A stretch of DNA of 5,961 nt, from the NCBI GenBank assembly GCA_012329085.1, contig JAAXQB010000260.1:1-5961 (forward strand). Direction: 5' to 3'. Source of the stretch: Methanosarcinales archaeon (GTDB lineage: Archaea > Halobacteriota > Methanosarcinia > Methanosarcinales > Methanosarcinaceae). The notes under the pieces were generated by a model. The model was not told the origin of the DNA. It did no database searches and saw only the letters and a list, made by a program, of their open reading frames with translations. Of the stretch, positions 1 to 5,116 are shown one piece after another. The position numbers and the translations under genes are program-made. Numbering within the stretch: position 1 is the stretch's first letter; each line of letters starts with the position of its first letter.

Positions 1-100
1 GTATAATATTGCTTTGATTCATTCCACTTTTTTTCATATTTTCCAATAGATCGGAAGTTTCATCATCAAGTGCAATTGTAATTCGTTTGGGGGCTTTCAT
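1..100 (-). CDS. Ribbon-helix-helix (CopG-type) DNA-binding protein, N-terminal part only
   Basis: Only the first 33 codons are inside the window; the gene runs off the left edge. The start MKAPKRITIALDDET followed by a helix (DLLENMKKSG) and MNQSNII is the classic ribbon-helix-helix pattern: a beta strand with alternating basic and hydrophobic residues that enters the DNA major groove, then a helix, a turn and a second helix. Such proteins act as dimers and are usually transcription regulators. The ATG at 98-100 is preceded by a purine-rich AAAGGAAAG (105-113) at suitable spacing, and a TATA box lies about 45 bp upstream, so the start is well supported. It is divergent from queC, sharing the 101-318 control region. 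Whether a ligand or metal domain follows, as in NikR, cannot be seen. The target is unknown; autoregulation through the adjacent tandem repeats is a guess. Confidence 0.8.
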   Translation of the reverse strand, partial: MKAPKRITIALDDETSDLLENMKKSGMNQSNII

Positions 101-141
101 TTTACTTTCCTTTATTCTTGTATTATAAAAGTATTAGCCCT

Positions 142-149
142 ATATAAAT
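142..149 (-). promoter_or_regulatory. TATA box of the ribbon-helix-helix gene
   Basis: Read on the minus strand this is TTTATATA, a near-perfect archaeal TATA box. A start site about 25 nt downstream would fall near 117-120, giving a leader of roughly 20 nt that carries the AAAGGAAAG ribosome-binding site before the ATG at 100. Inferred from sequence only. Confidence 0.6.
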
Positions 150-161
150 ATTGACATTGGC

Positions 162-189
162 GAGAAACGAGAAATTAGAAATTAGAAAT
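162..189. repeat. Four tandem 7-bp repeats in the divergent control region
   Basis: Four consecutive heptamers read GAGAAAC, GAGAAAT, TAGAAAT, TAGAAAT (consensus KAGAAAT). They sit just upstream of the TATA box of the ribbon-helix-helix gene and run into the element upstream of queC. Ribbon-helix-helix dimers commonly bind short tandem half-sites, so an operator is plausible. This is seen directly as a repeat; its role is inferred. Confidence 0.6.
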
Positions 190-223
190 TTCCCTAAGCA
201 TATAATTTTACAAGATATATACA
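179..223 (+). promoter_or_regulatory. Promoter-like element upstream of queC, copy A of a shared motif
   Basis: Begins with AAATTAGAAATTTC (179-192, containing the palindrome GAAATTTC), continues through CTAAGCATATAA (194-205) and ends in a TATA box GATATATAC (214-222). About 36 of 45 positions match copy B at 1568-1611 upstream of ygiQ, with one single-base gap. A start site would be expected near 245, leaving a leader of about 74 nt before queC. A second TATA-like sequence, TTTAAATA (271-278), could instead give a very short leader. Confidence 0.55.
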
Positions 224-318
224 ATTAAAAATTTGAATATATACTCAGATTGCATATGATTACTATCATCTTTAAATATTATCCATGAGATATTATCATT
301 CATATAAATGGGATTACA

Positions 319-1002
319 ATGAATGCAATATCATTACTAAGTAGCGGACTTGATTCTACAGTAGCACATACAATTATAAGTGAATCTGTTAATATTGAAC
401 TTTCACTTACATTCGATTATGGGCAGAAATCAGTAAAAAAAGAAATTGAATATGCAAAGAAATTAAGTGATTATTTTAATGTTGAACATAAAGTTGTTGA
501 TATTAAATGGCTTGTCGAACTTACAAATACTGCACTTGTAAATTCAAAAAAAAAAATTCCAAAACTAACATTTGAGGATATTTCAGATGATGCAGACTCT
601 TGTATTACAAAAGAATCTGCAAAAAGCGTATGGGTTCCAAATAGAAATGGAGTTATGTTAAATATAGCTGCAAGTTTTGCAGAAAGTTTAGGTTGTAAAT
701 ATATAATTGTTGGATTTAATAAAGAGGAAGCACAAACATTTCCAGACAATTCAATTGAATATATGAGGGCTCTTGATGCAAGTTTGGCATATTCTACCCA
801 AAATCATGTTAAAGTAATAGCACCATTAATAGAATTCAATAAAACAGAAATTGTAAAAAAAGCAATACGATTGAAAGCACCACTTCATCTTAGTTGGAGC
901 TGTTATCATGGGGAAGAATCACCATGTGGTGAATGTGAAAGTTGCGTTCGTAGAATGCGAGCATTTAAAGATGTTGGTGCAAAGGATCCTTTGTTAATAT
1001 AG
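319..1002 (+). CDS. queC: 7-cyano-7-deazaguanine synthase QueC (archaeosine pathway)
   Basis: QueC converts 7-carboxy-7-deazaguanine to preQ0 using ATP and ammonia. In archaea preQ0 is inserted into tRNA by the archaeal transglycosylase and matured to archaeosine at position 15. The 227-residue length fits the family. The N-terminal PP-loop LLSSGLDST (6-14) binds ATP; the family's usual SGG is SSG here, a change I recall from archaeal homologues. [14 protein letters not shown] in the middle matches the conserved VPxRN block, and [13 protein letters not shown] replaces the usual YPD region. The zinc site is C195, C203, C206 and C209 (C-x7-C-x2-C-x2-C). The ATG at 319 puts the PP-loop at the expected distance, and the frame has a stop at 286-288, so no earlier start is possible. 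There is no clear ribosome-binding site, only GGGAT at 310-314. No queD or queE lies alongside. Confidence 0.9.
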   Translation: MNAISLLSSGLDSTVAHTIISESVNIELSLTFDYGQKSVKKEIEYAKKLSDYFNVEHKVVDIKWLVELTNTALVNSKKKIPKLTFEDISDDADSCITKESAKSVWVPNRNGVMLNIAASFAESLGCKYIIVGFNKEEAQTFPDNSIEYMRALDASLAYSTQNHVKVIAPLIEFNKTEIVKKAIRLKAPLHLSWSCYHGEESPCGECESCVRRMRAFKDVGAKDPLLI

Positions 1003-1031
1003 GTGATAGAAAACAGTATTATTTTTTAATA

Positions 1032-1052
1032 GCTCGTTTGGAACAAACGAGC
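1032..1052. repeat. Perfect 9-bp inverted repeat with 3-nt loop downstream of queC
   Basis: GCTCGTTTG (1032-1040), loop GAA, CAAACGAGC (1044-1052). It is the most GC-rich and most stable-looking hairpin in the window, 30 nt after the queC stop. A T6 tract precedes it, but no T-run follows directly, so it is not a canonical intrinsic terminator. It could protect the transcript 3' end or be a protein-binding site. Confidence 0.55.
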
Positions 1053-1101
1053 GTTTGCTTGTTCAGAATGGACAATCGATAGCATATATTTTGTAAATGT
1101 G

Positions 1102-1122
1102 AAAACTCCAAAGGGGTTTTTT
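1102..1122 (+). terminator. Hairpin plus T-run, probable terminator after queC
   Basis: AAAACTCC (1102-1109) pairs with GGGGTTTT (1113-1120) across an AAA loop, with one G-U wobble, and the T-run extends to 1122. This looks like a bacterial-style intrinsic terminator; in archaea the U-tract alone is usually enough. It lies 100 nt after the queC stop and would separate queC from the ygiQ operon. Confidence 0.5.
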
Positions 1123-1152
1123 ATTCATAGAAAATATCTGATTTTTGTATTT

Positions 1153-1181
1153 TATATCAAAAATTCATTTATTTTGATATA
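1153..1181. repeat. Perfect 10-bp inverted repeat, 9-nt spacer
   Basis: TATATCAAAA (1153-1162) and its exact complement TTTTGATATA (1172-1181) flank a 9-nt spacer. All-AT arms except one pair make this weak as an RNA hairpin but possible as a dimeric protein-binding site. There is no gene close by; the role is unknown. Confidence 0.4.
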
Positions 1182-1296
1182 CATTAGAGAAAAATTTAAT
1201 TTCGCATCAAAAACTTATGGTAAAATTAAAAAAAATGTATGTGTTTAGCTACTATATTTCACTATCAAGAGCCACAATAAGTTAAATTTAACATAA

Positions 1297-1475
1297 TTGA
1301 GGATTTATAAGGACGCCCCTATTGATATCGATTTTGAATTTAAAACTTGCAACTATCTGCAAAAATACATGTAACCAAACATCCTTATGACATCGATTTT
1401 AAGGAGATAGACACATACAAAAAAATTAAGGTTTGTAGATTAGGATGTGATTTTTTTATAATATATAATTTGTAA
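1297..1475 (+). pseudogene. Possible decayed reading frame, unrecognised
   Basis: In one frame 1297-1371 is open and encodes a stretch including YKDAPIDIDFEFKTCNYLQ, ending at TAA 1372-1374. In the frame one base later, 1344-1472 is open and encodes HPYDIDFKEIDTYKKIKVCR, ending at TAA 1473-1475. The first frame can also be followed upstream to about 1153 through stops at 1246-1248 and 1294-1296. The composition here is less AT-rich than the flanks and both peptides look protein-like, as expected for a gene broken by a frameshift and stops. There is no start with a ribosome-binding site, and I recognise no family. Chance open frames are a real alternative. Confidence 0.25.
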
Positions 1476-1484
1476 AATTGTATG

Positions 1485-1514
1485 CTAAGTATATAACTTT
1501 ATAAATTATATATA
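1485..1514 (+). promoter_or_regulatory. Promoter-like core, copy C of the shared motif
   Basis: Starts CTAAGTATATAACTT and ends in TTATATATA. It matches the 30-bp core of copy A (194-223) at 24 of 30 positions without gaps; four of the six differences are C/T. It lies about 100 bp upstream of copy B on the same strand and could be a second, upstream promoter for the ygiQ operon with a leader of about 110 nt. It lacks the AAATTAGAAATTTC half. Confidence 0.4.
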
Positions 1515-1535
1515 AAAACAAAAATTTTTTTAAAT

Positions 1536-1556
1536 GCATATTCGCTTTGAATATGC
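1536..1556. repeat. 8-bp perfect inverted repeat upstream of the ygiQ promoter
   Basis: GCATATTC (1536-1543) and GAATATGC (1549-1556) with spacer GCTTT. It lies 12 bp upstream of promoter element B, a position suited to an activator or repressor dimer. If transcription starts at copy C it would form a leader hairpin instead. Confidence 0.45.
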
Positions 1557-1567
1557 TAAATAACGAA

Positions 1568-1611
1568 AAATTAGAAATTTCTCTGAGTATGTAACTCATA
1601 AGTTATATACA
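1568..1611 (+). promoter_or_regulatory. Probable ygiQ operon promoter, copy B of the shared motif
   Basis: AAATTAGAAATTTC (1568-1581) is identical to copy A upstream of queC. It is followed by CTGAGTATGTAAC (1583-1595) and a TATA box GTTATATAC (1602-1610). The distance to the ygiQ ATG at 1650 predicts a start site near 1633 and a leader of only about 15 nt, which agrees with the absence of a ribosome-binding site. This is the best-placed promoter in the window. Confidence 0.6.
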
Positions 1612-1649
1612 GGAACAAAATTCAATAGATAAATTAAATTTTAAATAAC

Positions 1650-3371
1650 ATGTTTCTTCCAACTACAAAAAAAGAAATGGATAAAAAAGGATGGGACTCT
1701 TGCGATGTGATAATCGTAACTCCTGATGCATATGTAGATCATCCATCTTTTGCAATGGCAATTCTTGGAAGATTTCTTGAAAAAAACGGTTACAAAGTTG
1801 GAATTCTAACACAGCCAAGATGGAAAGACCCTTTACAATTTTTAGAACTTGGAATTCCAAAATATGCATTCATAGTATCTGGTGGACAAATGGATTCGAT
1901 GGTTTTAAATTATAGTTCAATCGGAATTCCACGAAATGAAGATGCATTTTGTGAAAATAAAAATCCATTTTTTTCAAAAAAAGGAGAAGGTAAAAAATAT
2001 AGAATAAGACCGGACCGATGTTTATCTGTATATTGTAATCAAATACGAACAGCTTGTAAGGGTGTGCCAATTATAATTGGAGGGATTGAAGCGTCTTTGA
2101 GGCGAATTGCACATTATGATTATTGGTCAAATAAGGTTAGAAGAAGTATTCTTTTTGATTGCAAAGCAGATATGTTAATATATGGCATGGGGGAATTTCC
2201 ATTATTAAAAGTAATAGAAAATATAAAAAATAAAGTTCCTTTTAAAGAAATGAATGTTGAAAATTCAGCCATAATTGCACATTCTTTGCAAGATTATACA
2301 TCGCCCATTCATTCTGAATGTGCTATTCAAGAAAATATTGGAGATACCATCATTCTCCCATCATTTGAAGAAGTTTCAAAAGATAAAAATGCTTTTGCAA
2401 AAGCAGAAACTCTGTTTATTAAAAATGACGATCGTAAAATACTTGCTCAAAAACAAGATTCGCGATATTTTATTCAATTTCCAAGGAGAGAATTAACACA
2501 AAAGGAGATTGATGATATATATGACCTTGATTTTGAACGGATGATACATCCACGATTTAAAAATGTACCTGCATTTGAAGTGGTAAAAACCTCCATTACC
2601 TCGCATAGAGGATGCTATGGGGATTGTTCATTTTGTGCAATTGCAGCACATCAAGGTAAAGCCATTGTATCAAGAAGTTTAAATTCGATTATAAAAGAAG
2701 TTGAAAAAATTACAAAAAAGAAATATTTTAAAGGTACAATCTCAAATATAGGGGGGGCTACTGCAAATATGTATGGTTCAAATTGTGAAATAGGTGGGTG
2801 TAATGAGCATGATTGCCTTAAAGATGGAATGGGTTGTAAAAATCTTTTATCTGGTACAAATGAATATCTTAAAGTACTGAATGCTGCAAAAGAAGTGAAT
2901 GGTGTTAAAAATGTTTTTGTAAATTCTGGAATACGGTTTGATCCTTGTATATTAGATGATGAATTTTTTCATGAGCTTCTTAAAAATAATGTATCTGGAC
3001 AAATGAATGTAGCACCTGAATCACTTTCGGATAAAGTTTTACATTACATGAATAAACCAAAAAGTAAAGTTTTTGAGGATTTTGTAAAGAGGTTTGCACT
3101 TATGAAAAATAAAACAGGAGTTCGTAAATTCTTGCTTCCATATATGGTAATAGGGCATCCAGGTGAAAATGAACACGAAGCAATCGAAACAAGAAAATTT
3201 TTACAAAAGCACAATATAAAAGGAAGACAATTTCAAATATTCACACCAACTCCAATGACAAAATCGACTGCAATGTATTATCTTAATTTTGAACCAGAGA
3301 GTGGCAAATCTGTTTTTGTAGAAAAAAGCATAAGAAAATTAAAAAAAAGAAAAGAATTGATGATTCAATGA
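1650..3371 (+). CDS. ygiQ: YgiQ family radical SAM protein
   Basis: A 573-residue member of the YgiQ family, iron-sulfur enzymes that cleave S-adenosylmethionine to a radical; their substrate is not established. The N-terminal domain (about 1-300) opens with MFLPTTKKEMDKKGW and carries DAYVDHPSFAMAILGRFLE and GGIEASLRRIAHYDYWS, both family hallmarks. The radical SAM domain binds its cluster through C322, C326 and C329 (CYGDCSFC). It is followed by GGATANMYG (368-376) and four further cysteines, C379, C384, C389 and C396, a spacing typical of the family and possibly a second metal site. APESLSDKVLHYMNKP and FTPTPMTKSTAMYYL complete the signature. The extra C-terminal domain of bacterial forms (over 700 residues in E. 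coli) is absent, so this is the short form. The ATG at 1650 matches family starts. There is no ribosome-binding site, fitting a nearly leaderless transcript. It overlaps the next gene by ATGA. Confidence 0.93.
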   Translation: MFLPTTKKEMDKKGWDSCDVIIVTPDAYVDHPSFAMAILGRFLEKNGYKVGILTQPRWKDPLQFLELGIPKYAFIVSGGQMDSMVLNYSSIGIPRNEDAFCENKNPFFSKKGEGKKYRIRPDRCLSVYCNQIRTACKGVPIIIGGIEASLRRIAHYDYWSNKVRRSILFDCKADMLIYGMGEFPLLKVIENIKNKVPFKEMNVENSAIIAHSLQDYTSPIHSECAIQENIGDTIILPSFEEVSKDKNAFAKAETLFIKNDDRKILAQKQDSRYFIQFPRRELTQKEIDDIYDLDFERMIHPRFKNVPAFEVVKTSITSHRGCYGDCSFCAIAAHQGKAIVSRSLNSIIKEVEKITKKKYFKGTISNIGGATANMYGSNCEIGGCNEHDCLKDGMGCKNLLSGTNEYLKVLNAAKEVNGVKNVFVNSGIRFDPCILDDEFFHELLKNNVSGQMNVAPESLSDKVLHYMNKPKSKVFEDFVKRFALMKNKTGVRKFLLPYMVIGHPGENEHEAIETRKFLQKHNIKGRQFQIFTPTPMTKSTAMYYLNFEPESGKSVFVEKSIRKLKKRKELMIQ

Positions 3372-4414
3372 AACAAAAATTGAACTTAAATTTTAATTTA
3401 GAACATAAGTATATTTCAGATGGTTGTAAATTATGCGAAAAAGGTGCAAAAATGGTGCTTTTTGTTACAGGTATTTGTAATTTTGATTGTTTTTATTGTC
3501 CAATATCTACTCACAGAAGAAAAGATGTTGTTTATGCAAATGAAAAAAAAGCATTGAGTGATGAAGATGTGATAAATGAAGCGAAAATAATGCATGCACT
3601 TGGGACTGGAATTACAGGGGGTGAGCCACTTTTAAAACTTGAAAGGGTGTTACATTACATTAATCTTTTAAAATCAGAATTTGAGGAAAAACATCACATT
3701 CATTTATATACGGCAATTGCACCAAATAAAGCAATACTTACTGCATTATATGATGCTGGTTTGGATGAAATTAGATTCAGTCCAAATAAGGATTTGTGGG
3801 GCAATATTGAAAATAGTTTATTTGATACCTCTGTAAAGGATGCGATTGTGCTTGGTTTGTCTGTTGGAATTGAAGTTCCAGCACTTAGTGGCGTTTCAAA
3901 TCTTATTCCATTTATTGATAAATATAATATATTTTTAAATTTGAATGAACTTGAATTTTCAGATGTTAATGCAGATGAATTGCATAAAAGAGGGTTTGAA
4001 CTTAAAAATGAACATTCAAATGCAGTAATGCATTCTTATGAATATGCAAAGGAATTGCTTTGGCATAAATCTGTGCATTTTTGCTCATCTGAATATAAAG
4101 ATGGTGTACAACTTAAAAATCGATTAATAAGAATTGCTAAAAATACAGCACGAGAGTTTGATGAAATTACAGAGGATGGCACGGTAATACATGGAGTGAT
4201 TAAATTTGATGATATTGAATGTGTGTTGAAGATGTTGAAGTGGCTGGAGGTGTCTAATTCATTGTATGAGATTAAAGAGGGGAATTGTATTGATATTGCG
4301 TGGTGGGTACTTGAAGATATTACGGAAGAATTAAAAATGGATGGGGTTTCGTTGTCGATTATTGAAAGGTATCCGTTTAAGAATGGATTGGTTGTTGAAT
4401 CTATACCGATATAA
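3368..4414 (+). CDS. Radical SAM protein, PflA-like (COG2108 type), function unknown
   Basis: A 348-residue radical SAM enzyme. The cluster motif CNFDCFYC uses C37, C41 and C44, and TGITGGEPL (80-88) is the glycine-rich SAM-binding segment. ELNLNELEFSDVNADELHKRG-like sequence after residue 190 is typical of the archaeal COG2108 group, as I recall it. An extra CKLC (C20, C23) precedes the core, perhaps a further metal ligand pair. The C-terminal 120 residues have no motif I recognise. The start ATG overlaps the ygiQ stop (ATGA, 3368-3371), so translation is probably coupled and both proteins are made together. It is too long and differently built to be QueE, the radical SAM enzyme of the queC pathway. 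The reaction is unknown; a role in cofactor, metabolite or RNA modification is only a family-level guess. Confidence 0.87.
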   Translation: MKQKLNLNFNLEHKYISDGCKLCEKGAKMVLFVTGICNFDCFYCPISTHRRKDVVYANEKKALSDEDVINEAKIMHALGTGITGGEPLLKLERVLHYINLLKSEFEEKHHIHLYTAIAPNKAILTALYDAGLDEIRFSPNKDLWGNIENSLFDTSVKDAIVLGLSVGIEVPALSGVSNLIPFIDKYNIFLNLNELEFSDVNADELHKRGFELKNEHSNAVMHSYEYAKELLWHKSVHFCSSEYKDGVQLKNRLIRIAKNTAREFDEITEDGTVIHGVIKFDDIECVLKMLKWLEVSNSLYEIKEGNCIDIAWWVLEDITEELKMDGVSLSIIERYPFKNGLVVESIPI

Positions 4415-4429
4415 TATTCGTTGATTGGA

Positions 4430-4451
4430 TTTTTTAATTTAATATTTTTTT
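4430..4451 (+). terminator. T-tract terminator of the radical SAM operon
   Basis: Two T-runs, T6 at 4430-4435 and T7 at 4445-4451, begin 16 nt after the operon's last stop codon. Oligo-T tracts without a hairpin are the usual archaeal termination signal. Inferred from sequence only. Confidence 0.5.
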
Positions 4452-4556
4452 ACTGTGCATAATTATAAAACTATATACATAGAAAAAATTCTAAGTTATC
4501 GCAATATATTTTTATATATAGCTTGTAAAAGCATATATGTTGGTTTACTCTAATTT

Positions 4557-4787
4557 TTAAAGTTTTAAATAAAAGTGTATATTATCATCTGCTTGCAAAT
4601 ATTTGAGAATTGGATTTTCACTCCAATGTCAAATGAAAAAAGTAATTACATTATCCATATTTTTGGAATTGTATTGCTCAATAATGAACTTTATGGGGAC
4701 TTTATCAATAAGAGGGGGAAATTATATTGCATCATATTCCTTGATAAATCATGGACTTGCCCCAATCCATTTAATGCATTTCATCAA
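4557..4787 (-). pseudogene. Decayed gene, tentatively a FilR1-like methanogen transcription regulator
   Basis: One minus-strand frame reads as protein from 4787 to 4557 with no indel but with stops at 4751-4749 (TGA), 4724-4722 (TAA) and 4631-4629 (TGA), then TAA at 4559-4557. The pieces are LMKCIKWIGASP, FIKEYDAI, FPPLIDKVPIKFIIEQYNSK followed by about ten more residues to the third stop, then HWSENPILKYLQADDNI. The run of hydrophobic and charged residues, the GASP-x-FI-x-EY segment and the L-x-x-K-V-P-I-x-F-I-I strand resemble the middle domain of FilR1-type winged-helix regulators (DUF1724) of methanogens. This family link is from memory and tentative. The same frame continues upstream to an ATG at 4850 through more stops. 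The N-terminal helix-turn-helix is not visible, so most of the gene appears lost. Chance is possible, but the length and peptide quality argue for a relic. Confidence 0.4.
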
Positions 4788-5037
4788 TCACTGCAAAAGT
4801 CAAGAATATATATCGTTCCTACTTAGTTACTTTCAAACTTTATAATGCATCACAAAGTATGCATTAAATAGAGCTTATATTAAAAAAGCCCCCTATGCAT
4901 TGATTCTTTATTTTCTAAATGATATAATATCTATACATTGAATCTTTCCAATTATCAACATGAGGGAACAGTAATTAATAATGTTTTTAAATATTTAATA
5001 GACTTGTTGCGTATTAACTCATATTTCGATATGTATC

Positions 5038-5090
5038 GACTAAATTTTGACTTTTAGCTATAAATCACTATGCTAAGATTAAATTTTGGC
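5038..5090. repeat. Inverted repeat bracketed by 14-bp direct repeats, downstream of comDE
   Basis: GACTAAATTTTGAC (5038-5051) and GATTAAATTTTGGC (5077-5090) match at 12 of 14 positions. Between them TTAGC (5054-5058) pairs with GCTAA (5072-5076) across 13 nt. The structure starts 27 nt beyond the comDE stop on the minus strand. It may lie in the 3' untranslated region or help end transcription; short AT-rich arms make chance possible. Confidence 0.35.
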
Positions 5091-5116
5091 TTATTATGCA
5101 ACAAATCTAATAAATA

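Larger units (their letters stand above)
1003..1649. other. Long intergenic region between queC and ygiQ, no intact gene
   Basis: About 650 bp without a convincing gene. In order it holds a T6 tract (1022-1027), a 9-bp perfect hairpin (1032-1052), a terminator-like hairpin (1102-1122), a 10-bp inverted repeat (1153-1181), a less AT-rich stretch that may be a decayed reading frame (about 1297-1475), a promoter-like core (1485-1514), an 8-bp inverted repeat (1536-1556) and the likely ygiQ promoter (1568-1611). No tRNA or rRNA signature was seen. Confidence 0.6.
4415..5116. other. Long intergenic region between convergent genes, no intact gene
   Basis: About 700 bp separate the ends of the radical SAM operon and comDE. 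Inside are T-tracts (4430-4451), a weak promoter-like sequence (4453-4479), a probable pseudogene on the minus strand (4557-4787), four ATGCAT sites between 4774 and 4900, and a repeat-flanked inverted repeat (5038-5090). Plus-strand open frames between 4575 and 4845 lie over the relic and look non-genuine. Nothing recognisable lies between about 4900 and 5035. Confidence 0.55.

Noticed and set aside
162..189. CRISPR or transposon-end interpretation of the tandem repeats
   Set aside because: The units are 7 bp with no spacers and there is no cas gene or transposase in the window. No CRISPR array or insertion sequence was seen anywhere.
1003..1029. An 8-codon GTG-started frame with GGTGAT right after the queC stop
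   Set aside because: GGTGAT resembles an archaeal ribosome-binding site, but no usable start codon follows at proper spacing, and the GTG frame ends after eight codons.
1032..1090. A tRNA-like element suggested by the hairpin and GTTCAGAAT
   Set aside because: No T-loop consensus, anticodon stem or acceptor pairing can be built.
1281..1292. 12-bp palindrome GTTAAATTTAAC
   Set aside because: Almost all A and T with no spacer; such palindromes are expected by chance here, and no promoter lies beside it.
471..2496. Minus-strand frames opposite queC and ygiQ, and a plus-strand frame inside ygiQ at 2275-2496
   Set aside because: All are nested in strongly supported genes in other frames, and none has family motifs.
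3368..4414. QueE (7-carboxy-7-deazaguanine synthase), suggested by the nearby queC
   Set aside because: At 348 residues with a long C-terminal part and an N-terminal CKLC, it does not fit the short QueE architecture. The gene is also 2.4 kb from queC, behind another gene.
4575..4845. Two overlapping plus-strand open frames of about 80 codons between the convergent genes
   Set aside because: They overlap each other in different frames, have no ribosome-binding site or promoter at the right distance, and give peptides without recognisable motifs. The opposite strand reads better as a decayed protein.
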